A stretch of DNA of 48,977 nucleotides. Source: Chloroflexota bacterium. GTDB taxonomy: Bacteria > Chloroflexota > UBA6077 > FW602-bin22. The stretch spans positions 1 to 48,977 of the forward strand of contig VGOZ01000018.1 of assembly GCA_016875715.1 (NCBI GenBank). Direction: 5' to 3'. Of this stretch, positions 41,227-48,977 are shown piece by piece. The notes below the pieces were generated by a model. The model worked only from the letters and a program-made list of their open reading frames with translations. It was not told where the DNA came from and made no database searches. The translations under genes and the position numbers were made by a program. The number at the start of each line of letters is the position of its first letter. Position 1 is the first letter of the stretch.

Positions 41227-43935
41227 CTAGAGAACCACAACCCCCAGTTCGCCAAGCGCCTGAGTCGCGTCGACGATTGCTCCTCGATCGTCGAGTCGCC
41301 GCCCCAATGCCAGGGCAGACTCGATGCGCGCCCTCGCTTCGGCGCGCTGCCCCATCGCGGCGCGCGTGCGCGCGATGAGAATATCCGAGCGGAGGGCCGC
41401 CGGGAGGTCGCCCAGTTCGCCAAACGCCGCTCGGGCCGCGTCCGCGGCCTCCGAGGCGAGTTCGACCTGGCCCCCGACGAGAAGCGCCTCGGCCAGAACC
41501 AGATTCGCCGAGGCGGCGGCCCGTCGCGGTCCCGGCGCGGCCGCCTGCTCCAGGTTGAGGTGAGAGAGCATCTCGAGCGCCTGCCGCGCCTCCCACGACG
41601 CCTCTTCGGATCGTCCGTCGGCCAACTGAAGGCCAGCCGCGGCCGCAGCCGCCGCCGCGAGCGCGGCGAAGATCGCCTCGACCGCTTCGTTGCCGTCGAG
41701 TTCGGCCAGCGTGATGTCGTCGCGCGCCGACTGGAGATCCTCGTAGGCCCTGTCCGCCTGACCCGCGCGCGCCGCGACGAGCGCGGCGCGCCGCAACAGC
41801 TCCGCGCGACTCAGACCCGACGGCAGACCGGCCACCGCGGAACGGAAGATGGCCAGCGCCTCATCTTGCTGCCCGCGGAGTGCGAGCAGATCCGCGACGC
41901 GCCCCTCGATCGCGGCACGACTATGGACTCCGCTCGTCTCCCGTCCCCGGAAGCGTGCGAGCGATTCGCGGAAGTCGGTCAGTGCCGCCGACAGATCTCC
42001 CAGCGTCGCCCGGGCCTGGGCGGAACGCACCAGCGCGGCGATTGCCTCGTCGTCATCATCGCCACGGCGCAGATGTTCGGCGAGTTTGAAGGGGTCGTCC
42101 ACTCCAGCGCGACTCAGCGTGGCCGCAGCGCGACCGTGGAGTTGGCGCCGCTCCGTCTGAAGCAGACTCTCGTAGACGACATCGCGGATCGCATTCCGGG
42201 CGAACCTGGCCCGTGCTCCGTGGCCGACTACGAGGTTCCGACGCGCGAGCCGACTCAGCTGAGGGTCGACGTCGGTCCGGCCCAGCATCTCCGCCGCGAC
42301 CCGCGCGTCGAACGAGGTGCCGAGGACCGATCCGGCGCGGAGGACCTCCCGCGCTTCTTCATCGGCGGCGTCGATCCGGGCCTGGATCAGTGCGATCGTC
42401 GATGCCGCCAGGCCACCCGCGTGGGGACGGGGCACCACGCCTGTCTGGCGGAACGACCACACGATCTCACCTAGCGCGAGCGGGCTGCCCGAGGCCGCAC
42501 GGATGAGCGACGCCCGCGTCCAGGCGTCGATCTCTTCGGTGCCGATCGCGCTCACCAGTACGGCGTCCATCGTCTCATCGTCGAGCGGCGTCAGTGTGAC
42601 GTCGACCGCGTTTGCCCACGGGGAATCCCAGGGCGTATCGCTCGTCGTCGCGAGCAGTATTGGCACGTCCTCGGCCCGAAGCACACGCGCGATAACGTCC
42701 AGGCTGGGTTGGTCGGAGCGCTCGACGTTGTCGATCGCGACCACGATCGGCTGGGCTGAATGTCGAATTAGATCGGCGAGCGTCGCGCCGAGGATCTCCG
42801 CCCGGGTCGCCGGGTCTAGCTGGGCGAGCGGCGACCCCGGGTCGGGGAGATCACCCTCACGGAGCCACGCCAGAGCCTCGCCCGCGATCGGATCGCCCTC
42901 CGCCTCCCGCACGGAGGATCGGCGAGAACCGGCAATCGTCCGCACGATGCTGAGAGGATCCCCGCCGGAAGAGGCTCGCACCAGCGCGGCGTCGGCGAGT
43001 TCGGGGCGACGCACGTAGGCGTCGAGCAGGCGTGACTTGCCCAGGCCTGGCTCCGAGCGGATATTGACCGTGCTCGGACTGCCCATCTGGAGCGCACTAT
43101 CAGCGAGCGACAGCTCCTCGAGAACCGCCTTCCGTCCCAGGATCGGCACCGTCTCGAACAACTCAGTGACCGCCTCGGCCCGGCCGAGCACACGGAACGC
43201 CGGTACCGGTTCGGGCTTCCCCTTGAGAGTGAGCGGCGGAATCGACTCGTAGAGAAACCCGCGCCCGCCCAGTTCACGCGTCAACTCCCCGACGATCGTC
43301 TGGCCGGGGTCGGCCGAACTCTCCAGTCGCGAGGCTACGTTGACGACGTCGCCCGAGACACCGTAGTCGGTCGCGCGTCCCTCGCCGATCGCCCCGGCGA
43401 TGGCGATGCCCGTGTTCACCCCCACGCGGATCTGGATGCTTCGCTTGAATCGCTCCGACCAGCGCGCATTCACTTCGTCGAGCGCACGATGCACCTCGAT
43501 GGCTGCGTTCAGCGCGCGGATCGCATCATCCTCGCGTGAGACCGGCGCGCCAAAGACCGTCATCATCGCGTCGCCTATGAACTTCTCGACATAGCCCCCG
43601 TGCGCCCGCGCCACCTGTGCCAGGCGTTGGAAGAACTCGGTCATTGCGGTCTTGACGGTTTCGGCATCGTGGTGATGGCCGAGAGAGGTGAATCCCACCA
43701 TGTCGATGAAGACAATTGACACGAGTTTTCGCTCGGCGCGCCGCGTGCCGATGTCGTCCTCGTTGCCGTGTGCGACAAGGTTCGCTCCGCACAGCGCGCA
43801 GAAGCGATCGCCCGTTCTGCAGAGGCGTGCGCAACGGGGACACGTCGGCCCCACCGCAGTCCCGCAGTGCGCGCAGGACGCTACGTCGAAGGCGACATCG
43901 CGCCCACATCCCGGGCATCGCTGCGCGATGGCCAC
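41227..43935 (-). CDS. Class III adenylate/guanylate cyclase with zinc-ribbon, ATPase and TPR domains
   Basis: 902 residues. Residues ~5-50 carry two zinc ribbons (CPGCGRDV...CAHCG, CPRCARLC...CALCG). The catalytic domain (~65-245) has VSIVFIDMVGFTS with the metal Asp, KFIGDAMMTVFGAPV with the second Asp, and GDVVNVASRLESS with the transition-state Asn and Arg, so it should be active; substrate ATP versus GTP is not settled. Residues ~265-590 are a STAND/AAA-type ATPase (EPGLGKSRLLDAYV Walker A, PIVVAIDNVERSD Walker B) and the rest are TPR-like helices. GTG start seven bases after TAGAAT. First gene of the operon with HD-GYP and the K+ channel. Confidence 0.93.
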   Translation of the reverse strand: MAIAQRCPGCGRDVAFDVASCAHCGTAVGPTCPRCARLCRTGDRFCALCGANLVAHGNEDDIGTRRAERKLVSIVFIDMVGFTSLGHHHDAETVKTAMTEFFQRLAQVARAHGGYVEKFIGDAMMTVFGAPVSREDDAIRALNAAIEVHRALDEVNARWSERFKRSIQIRVGVNTGIAIAGAIGEGRATDYGVSGDVVNVASRLESSADPGQTIVGELTRELGGRGFLYESIPPLTLKGKPEPVPAFRVLGRAEAVTELFETVPILGRKAVLEELSLADSALQMGSPSTVNIRSEPGLGKSRLLDAYVRRPELADAALVRASSGGDPLSIVRTIAGSRRSSVREAEGDPIAGEALAWLREGDLPDPGSPLAQLDPATRAEILGATLADLIRHSAQPIVVAIDNVERSDQPSLDVIARVLRAEDVPILLATTSDTPWDSPWANAVDVTLTPLDDETMDAVLVSAIGTEEIDAWTRASLIRAASGSPLALGEIVWSFRQTGVVPRPHAGGLAASTIALIQARIDAADEEAREVLRAGSVLGTSFDARVAAEMLGRTDVDPQLSRLARRNLVVGHGARARFARNAIRDVVYESLLQTERRQLHGRAAATLSRAGVDDPFKLAEHLRRGDDDDEAIAALVRSAQARATLGDLSAALTDFRESLARFRGRETSGVHSRAAIEGRVADLLALRGQQDEALAIFRSAVAGLPSGLSRAELLRRAALVAARAGQADRAYEDLQSARDDITLAELDGNEAVEAIFAALAAAAAAAAGLQLADGRSEEASWEARQALEMLSHLNLEQAAAPGPRRAAASANLVLAEALLVGGQVELASEAADAARAAFGELGDLPAALRSDILIARTRAAMGQRAEARARIESALALGRRLDDRGAIVDATQALGELGVVVL

Positions 43936-43942
43936 GGCGCCG

Positions 43943-43948
43943 ATTCTA
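43943..43948 (-). promoter_or_regulatory. -10 element, leaderless geometry, cyclase operon
   Basis: TAGAAT, seven bases before the GTG at 43935, in the 22-base gap after rdgB. It gives the signalling operon its own promoter. A nearby TTGACA is only seven bases from it and cannot serve as -35. Confidence 0.5.
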
Positions 43949-43957
43949 CGGCTCTTG

Positions 43958-44629
43958 TCAATCGCTCCGTACCGCGCAGGCGTGCGCGATCGCCTGTCGG
44001 ATAGGCTCCGCGGCGGCCCGCCGATGGAGTAGAACCGTGTGCTCGGCTTCCTGTAGATCGACGTAGAAGCGGCCATCGGGCAGGACGAACAGCGATCGGT
44101 AGGGGAACCCGCGTTCGCGTCTGGGGCTCGGTTCCCGGGAAATGCTCCCCACAATGGCGCCCTGACCGTGGATGGACCAGCCGGCGTGCAGTGCCGTCCA
44201 CCAGCGGGCGAGACCGGAGACACCTGCGTGCAGCGGAACGCCCTCCTCGGGCACCGCCAGCACCGCGACGACGATCATCGATGCGCCGCGCTGCCACTCG
44301 GGTACGCCTGCGAGGCATTCGAGGGTGTGCGCGATCAATCGCTCGTCGCTCGCCTCCGTTCCGTCGACCCATCGCCGGCTGTGGATGCCGGGCGCACCGC
44401 CGAGCGCATCGATCTGGAGGCCGCCGTCGTCGGCCAGAGCGGGCAGGCCGCTCCACGCCGCGTAGGCGCGCGCTTTTACGAGCGCGTTTTCGAGGAAGCT
44501 CGCGCCCGTCTCCTCGATTGACGGTGGTACCGAACTGATATCGCTGAGCGAGAGCAATGGCACGGGAAGGTCGCGGAGAAGCCGGCGCCATTCGCGGAGC
44601 TTGGCTGGATTGGTCGTGCCGAGGAGCAC
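43958..44629 (-). CDS. rdgB: Non-canonical purine NTP pyrophosphatase (RdgB/HAM1 family)
   Basis: 223 residues. Removes ITP/XTP and deaminated dNTPs from the pool. Family blocks: LLGTTNPAKLREWRRLL, EETGASFLENALVKARAYA, LPALADDGGLQIDALGGAPGIHSRRW with the metal Asp residues. The usual GFGYDPxF block is altered to GFPYRSLFV, losing the Asp, and the C-terminal SHR block is weak, so activity may be shifted. GTG at 44629 directly starts the first strand and is nine bases after a TATAGT; a longer frame would only add shadow sequence. Divergent from the glycerophosphodiesterase gene. Confidence 0.83.
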   Translation of the reverse strand: MLLGTTNPAKLREWRRLLRDLPVPLLSLSDISSVPPSIEETGASFLENALVKARAYAAWSGLPALADDGGLQIDALGGAPGIHSRRWVDGTEASDERLIAHTLECLAGVPEWQRGASMIVVAVLAVPEEGVPLHAGVSGLARWWTALHAGWSIHGQGAIVGSISREPSPRRERGFPYRSLFVLPDGRFYVDLQEAEHTVLLHRRAAAEPIRQAIAHACAVRSD

Positions 44630-44638
44630 GGGAAGGGC

Positions 44639-44646
44639 ACTATAGT
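44639..44646. promoter_or_regulatory. Palindromic -10 shared by divergent genes
   Basis: ACTATAGT reads TATAGT on both strands. On the minus strand it ends nine bases before the rdgB GTG (44629); on the plus strand it would start transcription near 44653 for the gene beginning at 44705. See findings. Confidence 0.45.
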
Positions 44647-44704
44647 GGCCGCGTGGCGGCAGGGTGCGGTCGAGGTCCGGGGTCCGCGACCGATCGCTGA
44701 GAGG

Positions 44705-45478
44705 ATGAGCCAGATTCACATCGTCCGCCGCCCCTACCTGCTAGCCCACCGCGGGGCCTCCGGCTACGCGCCGGAAAACACGTTCACGGCGTTCGATCGG
44801 GCAGTCGCGCAGCGCGCCGATGGTATCGAGACCGATGTGCGTGCAACCCGAGATGGCGTGCTCGTGCTGATGCACGATGAGCGAGTCGATCGCACGACTC
44901 AGGGCGAGGGCCGAGTCGCTGACCTGGAGTACAGCGCGATCCAGCGGTTGGATGCTGCGTACGGGCATCCCGGCCGCGTGGAGGCCGAGGCAGTTCCCAC
45001 GCTGGAGGAGTTCCTCGCGCGCTTTGGTGGCCGCGTCGGGATCTGCCTGGAAATCAAGCAGTCGGGCATCGAGTCCGCGGTCGTGGAGATGGTTCGCTCG
45101 CGTGGTCTGCTCGCGCCGCGACCCTGGCAGTCCGCCGCGCCGCGGGGGAAGGCGGTGCTCCCGCCGGTCTCCTTCACGTCCTTCGACCTGCAGAGTGCGG
45201 CGGCCGTCGCGCGCCTCGCCCCTGGCAGCCTGGTAGGGCATCTCACGCCGGAGTTTGATGACGCGGCGATTGGGCGCGCGATTGCCCAGGGCCTGAATCA
45301 GATCTGCCCGCCGGCCAATCTCTGTACCCCGGCGCGCGTGCAGGGCGCGCGTGAGCGCGATCTCTCCATCCGCGCCTGGCAGGTGCGCAACCGCGAGGCG
45401 CTCCGCACCGCGGTCCTTGCGCTGGTCGATGGCGTTACCTGCGATTGGCCCGACTGGACGCTCGACGCGAACAAGTAG
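44705..45478 (+). CDS. Glycerophosphodiester phosphodiesterase
   Basis: 257 residues, GDPD TIM barrel. Catalytic motifs: LLAHRGASGYAPENT (His-Arg-Gly), GIETDVRATRDG (Glu, Asp metal ligands), VLMHDERVDRTTQG (catalytic His). Hydrolyses glycerophosphodiesters to glycerol-3-phosphate and alcohol, the UgpQ/GlpQ role; no signal peptide is seen, so cytoplasmic and UgpQ-like. ATG at 44705 starts just before the first beta-strand; an upstream GTG at 44645 lies inside the promoter and is unlikely. No glycerophosphodiester transporter is adjacent. Confidence 0.88.
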   Translation: MSQIHIVRRPYLLAHRGASGYAPENTFTAFDRAVAQRADGIETDVRATRDGVLVLMHDERVDRTTQGEGRVADLEYSAIQRLDAAYGHPGRVEAEAVPTLEEFLARFGGRVGICLEIKQSGIESAVVEMVRSRGLLAPRPWQSAAPRGKAVLPPVSFTSFDLQSAAAVARLAPGSLVGHLTPEFDDAAIGRAIAQGLNQICPPANLCTPARVQGARERDLSIRAWQVRNREALRTAVLALVDGVTCDWPDWTLDANK

Positions 45479-45485
45479 CCGGAGT

Positions 45486-46529
45486 TCAGTCGCTCTCCGC
45501 GGGGCCCGCCATGGTCCGGTCCACGGCGTTCGCGAGGCGGCCGCACGCCGCCATGAGATCAACGAAGCGCTTCGGCTTCAACGACTGCTTGCCGTCCGAA
45601 CGCGCATGCTGGGGGTCGGGATGAACCTCGACGATCAGGCCGTCGGCGCCGGCGGCAATGCCTGCCAGCGCGATCGGTTGCACCCACGCCCAGTTTCCCG
45701 TCGAGTGGCTGGGATCCAGGATCACCGGCAAATGGGTCAGTCCCTTGAGGATCGGGATGGCATTGATGTCGGTGGTGTATCGTGCCGCATCCTCGAACGT
45801 GATGATGCCTCGCTCGCAAAGAACCACGCCCGTGTTTCCGCCCGCCAGGATGTACTCGGCGGCCATCAAGAAGTCGCGCACCTTGCTGCCTGGCCCGCGC
45901 TTGAGGAGCACTGGGTGGCGTGTCTGACCGACGTAGCGCAGGAGCGAGAAGTTCTGCATATTCCGGGCGCCGATTTGCAGCATGTCCGCGTACCGGCAGA
46001 CCACGTCAATGTCGTGCGCGTCCATCAACTCGGTGACGACAGGGAGGCCGGTCACATCGCGCGCCGCGGCCAGCATCTTCAGTCCGTCCTCGCCGAGGCC
46101 CTGGAAACTATGGGGCGAGGTCCGCGGCTTGAACGCGCCCCCGCGGAGGAGTCGCGCTCCGGCCCGCCGCACCTCGCGCGCCGTCGCGAGCAACTGTTCC
46201 TCCGACTCGACGCTGCATGGCCCGGCGATCACGACGACTTCGGTCCCACCGATCTGGACGCCGCGGACGTCGACCGCGAACGGACCCGGATGGGCGTGTC
46301 GCGACGACAGTTTGAACGGTTCAGAGATGAGTTGAACGCGCTCGACACCGGCCATGTTCGAGAAGCGATCCATCAATTCGACCTTGTCGATGTCCACCTC
46401 GCCGAGAACGGCGACGACTTTTCGCTCCACGCCGGGGTTCAGGAATGGGCGGAAGCCGCTCTCGCTCACCGCGGCCATGACGGCGTCGAGTTCGATGGTT
46501 GTGGCGCCGAGTTTCATAATGATGACCAC
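45486..46529 (-). CDS. aroF: 3-deoxy-7-phosphoheptulonate synthase (type I-beta, with regulatory N-terminus)
   Basis: 347 residues. Shikimate pathway entry: PEP plus erythrose-4-phosphate to DAHP. The N-terminal ~75 residues form the ferredoxin-like regulatory domain of the AroF/Thermotoga-type enzymes (MVIIMKLGATTIELDAVMAA, VERVQLISEPFKLSSR). Core motifs: VVVIAGPCSVESEEQL, GARLLRGGAFKPRTSPHSFQ, LQIGARNMQNFSLL, VLLKRG, VVLCERGI and ILDPSHSTG. GTG at 46529 has AGGAG nine bases upstream and TAGAAT further up, so it is leadered. Divergent from the MFS transporter. Confidence 0.94.
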   Translation of the reverse strand: MVIIMKLGATTIELDAVMAAVSESGFRPFLNPGVERKVVAVLGEVDIDKVELMDRFSNMAGVERVQLISEPFKLSSRHAHPGPFAVDVRGVQIGGTEVVVIAGPCSVESEEQLLATAREVRRAGARLLRGGAFKPRTSPHSFQGLGEDGLKMLAAARDVTGLPVVTELMDAHDIDVVCRYADMLQIGARNMQNFSLLRYVGQTRHPVLLKRGPGSKVRDFLMAAEYILAGGNTGVVLCERGIITFEDAARYTTDINAIPILKGLTHLPVILDPSHSTGNWAWVQPIALAGIAAGADGLIVEVHPDPQHARSDGKQSLKPKRFVDLMAACGRLANAVDRTMAGPAESD

Positions 46530-46567
46530 GAATTGAGGCTCCTGGCCCGAGCCGGATCGGGCCGGCG

Positions 46568-46573
46568 ATTCTA
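46568..46573 (-). promoter_or_regulatory. -10 element of the DAHP synthase gene (leadered)
   Basis: TAGAAT on the minus strand, about 38 bases before the GTG at 46529; AGGAG lies nine bases before that start. It touches the MFS GTG at 46574 on the other strand. Confidence 0.35.
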
Positions 46574-47800
46574 GTGACGGTCAGACTGGCATCGCTAGCG
46601 CCGATTCAGACGTTGGCCATTCGGCCGTATCGGCTGCTGTGGGCCGCGACGCTGCTCTGGAACCACACGCGCTGGGTCGATCAATACGCACTCGGATGGC
46701 TCGTCCTCGACGTCACTAACTCCGCGTGGCATGTGGCGCTGATCGGCGCGATCAAGTCGCTGCCGATCATGCTGTTTGGCGTCCTCGGTGGGGCGATTTC
46801 GGATCGTGTCGATCGCCGTCGGTTACTCATCGTATCGCAGATCTCGGGCATCGCCGTCGCAGCGGCTCTGGCCGCAGTGATCGCGCTCGGTGCATTCACG
46901 GTCGAGATCGGCGCCGCGATTGCGCTGCTCTCCGGCATTCAGTGGGCGCTGGAATGGCCAGCGCGGCGCGCGCTCGTGCCCGATCTGGTCGGTCGCGAAC
47001 GCACCGTGAACGCGATCGCTCTTGAAAGCGTGTCGATGAATCTCGCAAAGATGATGGGACCCGTGGTCGCTGGGTGGCTCATTTTCGCCCGCGGCGCCGA
47101 AGCGGCCTACGCTGCGGTGGCCGTGCTCTTCGCGGCGCAGATCGTCCTGCTTCGCGCTCTGGCGCGGACGGCCGGCGGGATGGTGTACCGATCACCGTCG
47201 ATGCTTGCCTATCTGCTCGAGGGATGGACCCAGTTGCGTCAGAGCGAGCCGATCTTGGCCGTGCTGCTCATCACGATGGTGATGAACATGTTCGCCTTCC
47301 CCTATCAGACGCTCATGCCGGTTTTCGCGCGCGATACCTTCGGGGTCGATGCGCGTGGCCTGGGCTGGCTTGGCGGTGCGGTCGGTTCCGGGTCATTGAT
47401 TGGGTCGCTCTACATCGCCTCCCGCGTGACGGTGCCCCGGCCGGGCTTCTGGTTCTCCTTCGGTTCAATCGCGATGGCGCTCTCCCTCGTGGCTTTCGCG
47501 CTGTCGCCTGGTTTCGCCTGGGCACTCGTCTTCTTGTTCGTGAGCGGATTCGGTCAGGCCGGGTTCTCAGCGCTCCAGAGCACGATTATCCTGCGCGCCG
47601 CGGACGAGAGCCTGCGCGGGCGCGGTATGGGCGCGCTCACCGTTGCCATAGGAATGGCGCCGCTCGGCCTTCTGGAGATTGGCTGGCTCGCGACGTTTAT
47701 CGGCGCGCCCCTCGCCGTCGCGCTCAACGCGGGTCTGTGCGCCCTGCTCGTGCTGGTGGTGACGCTGCGCTTCTCCGGCTACCGGCGGCTCTCCCATTGA
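46574..47800 (+). CDS. MFS transporter
   Basis: 408 residues with about twelve hydrophobic helices, e.g. VALIGAIKSLPIMLFGVLGG, AIALLSGIQWALEWPARRAL, LGWLGGAVGSGSLIGSLYIA. The MFS loop GGAISDRVDRRRLLIVSQ matches the conserved D-R-x-G-R-R-type loop between helices 2 and 3. It resembles the multidrug-exporter/enterobactin-exporter branch (LVPDLVGRERTVNAIALESV); substrate unknown. GTG at 46574. The stop overlaps the next start as TTGA, so the methyltransferase is translationally coupled. Confidence 0.9.
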   Translation: MTVRLASLAPIQTLAIRPYRLLWAATLLWNHTRWVDQYALGWLVLDVTNSAWHVALIGAIKSLPIMLFGVLGGAISDRVDRRRLLIVSQISGIAVAAALAAVIALGAFTVEIGAAIALLSGIQWALEWPARRALVPDLVGRERTVNAIALESVSMNLAKMMGPVVAGWLIFARGAEAAYAAVAVLFAAQIVLLRALARTAGGMVYRSPSMLAYLLEGWTQLRQSEPILAVLLITMVMNMFAFPYQTLMPVFARDTFGVDARGLGWLGGAVGSGSLIGSLYIASRVTVPRPGFWFSFGSIAMALSLVAFALSPGFAWALVFLFVSGFGQAGFSALQSTIILRAADESLRGRGMGALTVAIGMAPLGLLEIGWLATFIGAPLAVALNAGLCALLVLVVTLRFSGYRRLSH

Positions 47801-48603
47801 GCGACCAGTCCCACCTGGCATCATCACCGCCACACACCGCACAGCCCCGTGCAGATGACCCGGCCGCCATCGCGCGGTTCTACGATCGATTCTGGCGGCC
47901 CGAAAACCGCGCCACGATCGAGGAGCACGACTTCCACACGTTCCAACACGATGTCGACGCGGCGCTGGCCTGGATTCTCCGCGATGGCGGTGGACTCACC
48001 GGGGCCAGGGTGATGGAGATCGGTCCTGGCCGCGGGCGTGACACCCTCTGGCTGGCCCACTGCGGAGCCAGGGTGACGGCTATCGACGTATCCATCGAGT
48101 CGGTACGCGCAGCCCGGGAGCACCTGCGCGCCCACGACCTCGGCCACAGATACGATGCTGTCGTCGCCGATGTCGCCCATCTCCCGTTCCGCAACGAGGC
48201 GTTCGACATCACGCTCTCACGATTCGTGGTCGCGCACGTGGACCGGCGGGCGATGACGCCCGAACTGCATCGCGTGCTATGCGAGAACGGTCGCGCGGTG
48301 CTCGTCGAACCGCTGGCACACAATCCGCTCGTCGCCCTGTATCGTCGCTTCTCGGCACACGGTTGCCGCGAGACCTCTCCCCGCTATCTGACCTACGGCG
48401 AGATCCTCACGATGGCACGGCAGTTCGCGCGGGGCGTACGCCACCGCGGCTTCTACCTGATCTCACCGCTCGCGCTGGCGCTCCGCGGCACGCCGCTCTT
48501 CCGGCCCGTCGGGCACTTGCTCACGATGATGGAGCTACCGGCGACACTGTGGTCGCCCGTCCGGCGCTTCTGCTGGATCATCGTGGCGGAGTTTCGAAAG
48601 TGA
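47797..48603 (+). CDS. Class I SAM-dependent methyltransferase
   Basis: 268 residues. N-terminal AIARFYDRFWRPENRATIEE, SAM motif ARVMEIGPGRGRDTLWLAHCGARVTAID, RYDAVVADVAHLPFRNEAFD and SRFVVAHVDRRAMTPELHRVL are typical of Methyltransf_11-type enzymes acting on small molecules. A hydrophobic C-terminal region follows (ISPLALALRGTPL). Substrate unknown. TTG start at 47797 overlaps the MFS stop; its own TGA overlaps the next GTG (GTGA). These overlaps tie MFS, methyltransferase and the enolase-superfamily gene into one operon. Confidence 0.88.
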   Translation: MSDQSHLASSPPHTAQPRADDPAAIARFYDRFWRPENRATIEEHDFHTFQHDVDAALAWILRDGGGLTGARVMEIGPGRGRDTLWLAHCGARVTAIDVSIESVRAAREHLRAHDLGHRYDAVVADVAHLPFRNEAFDITLSRFVVAHVDRRAMTPELHRVLCENGRAVLVEPLAHNPLVALYRRFSAHGCRETSPRYLTYGEILTMARQFARGVRHRGFYLISPLALALRGTPLFRPVGHLLTMMELPATLWSPVRRFCWIIVAEFRK

Positions 48604-48977
48604 GTGTCGATGCGCGCATCACCCGTGTGACCGCTGTTGCCGAGTCTCGTCCCCGCGCGCAGCCGGTGCGTGACGCCCTCCAGACGCTCGATACGAGCGG
48701 AGTCTGCACCGTGGAGGTGGAGACCGATATCGGCATTTGCGGCCGGGGACAGATCGGTTTCGGTCGGCTCGGTTCGGCGCCCGATCTGATGGCGCGAGTC
48801 GTCACCGATCTGCTTGGGCCCGAGATCGTGGGGCAGGATCCCTTCCTCGTCCGCGCGATTCGCGATCGGCTCTGGCGACTCACCGATTACCACGGCTCGA
48901 CGGGACTGACGTTGATGGGTGTCTCCGGCATCGACATCGCTCTGTGGGACTTCATCGGTCGGGCCCTGGGCGCGCCG
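48600..48977 (+). CDS. Enolase-superfamily enzyme (mandelate racemase-type), 3' end outside window
   Basis: 126 codons visible, covering the N-terminal capping domain: TVEVETDIGICGRGQIGFGR, then DLLGPEIVGQDPFLVRAIRD and SGIDIALWDFIGRALGAP, the typical MR/MLE helix at the domain boundary. The barrel with the catalytic residues lies beyond the window, so the reaction cannot be named. GTG at 48600 overlaps the methyltransferase stop. A related gene lies at 28472-29632. Confidence 0.82.
   Translation, partial: MSVDARITRVTAVAESRPRAQPVRDALQTLDTSGVCTVEVETDIGICGRGQIGFGRLGSAPDLMARVVTDLLGPEIVGQDPFLVRAIRDRLWRLTDYHGSTGLTLMGVSGIDIALWDFIGRALGAP

Noticed and set aside
41560-42474. 304-codon plus-strand frame opposite the cyclase
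   Set aside because: Antisense shadow; the cyclase frame carries Walker and TPR motifs.
43949-43966. TTGACA upstream of the cyclase as a -35
   Set aside because: Only seven bases from the TAGAAT, far short of the 16-18 base spacing required.

Overview
The window is a dense, high-GC (roughly two-thirds G+C) bacterial chromosomal segment with about 46 protein genes. I saw no rRNA, tRNA, CRISPR array or insertion sequence. Gene content and style fit a Chloroflexota-like (or less likely actinobacterial) free-living bacterium: M29 aminopeptidase, DUF1786, a zinc-ribbon adenylate cyclase with ATPase and TPR domains, an archaeal-type ATP-dependent ligase beside LigA, many GTG/TTG starts and four-base start/stop overlaps. 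The taxon is an inference from gene families and style, not a marker-gene result.

Layout. 1-1322: 3'-truncated ABC exporter (minus). 1588-5298: lone N-terminal domain of a glycogen debranching enzyme, a DUF1786 protein, and the purK-purE pair. 5312-7743: MBL-fold hydrolase, SDR and an unknown protein. 7744-8640: decayed stretch with a YD-repeat (Rhs-type) fragment and a broken two-helix membrane protein. 8641-10935: operon SDR / 3-hydroxyacyl-CoA dehydrogenase / thioredoxin-like. 11011-15251: TylF-type methyltransferase, M20 amidohydrolase and two family-2 glycosyltransferases. 15252-18839: pepT with a 2-hydroxyacid dehydrogenase (preceded by a 17-codon leader ORF), then cysE and a cupin. 18862-25883: membrane-anchored protein, RND-type adaptor without a pump, VOC protein, PAP2-type protein, split ATP-dependent DNA ligase, M29 aminopeptidase. 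25963-29632: gltX, a frameshifted SGNH hydrolase, an enolase-superfamily dehydratase. 29663-31668: lipid operon pssA / methyltransferase / SUI1 factor / small unknown. 31772-34882: histidine phosphatase, EVE protein, ligA. 34924-43935: signalling block (below). 43958-48977: rdgB, glycerophosphodiesterase, DAHP synthase, MFS transporter, methyltransferase, and a second enolase-superfamily gene cut by the window end.

The most system-like region is 34924-43935. A class III nucleotide cyclase, an HD-GYP phosphodiesterase and an RCK-gated K+ channel form one head-to-tail operon. Converging on it is a 1109-residue membrane protein with HEAT repeats and a C-terminal cyclic-nucleotide-binding domain that keeps the ligand-contacting Glu and Arg. 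The parsimonious reading is a locus that makes a cyclic nucleotide, hydrolyses cyclic di-nucleotide, and acts on membrane transport.

The most pervasive signal is regulatory. At least fifteen genes carry a TANNNT hexamer ending only 6-9 bases before an ATG/GTG, usually with no Shine-Dalgarno sequence: the geometry of leaderless transcripts. A smaller group has a -10 further upstream plus a clear Shine-Dalgarno. One palindromic -10 appears to serve divergent rdgB and the glycerophosphodiesterase gene. Convergent gene ends abut or overlap throughout.
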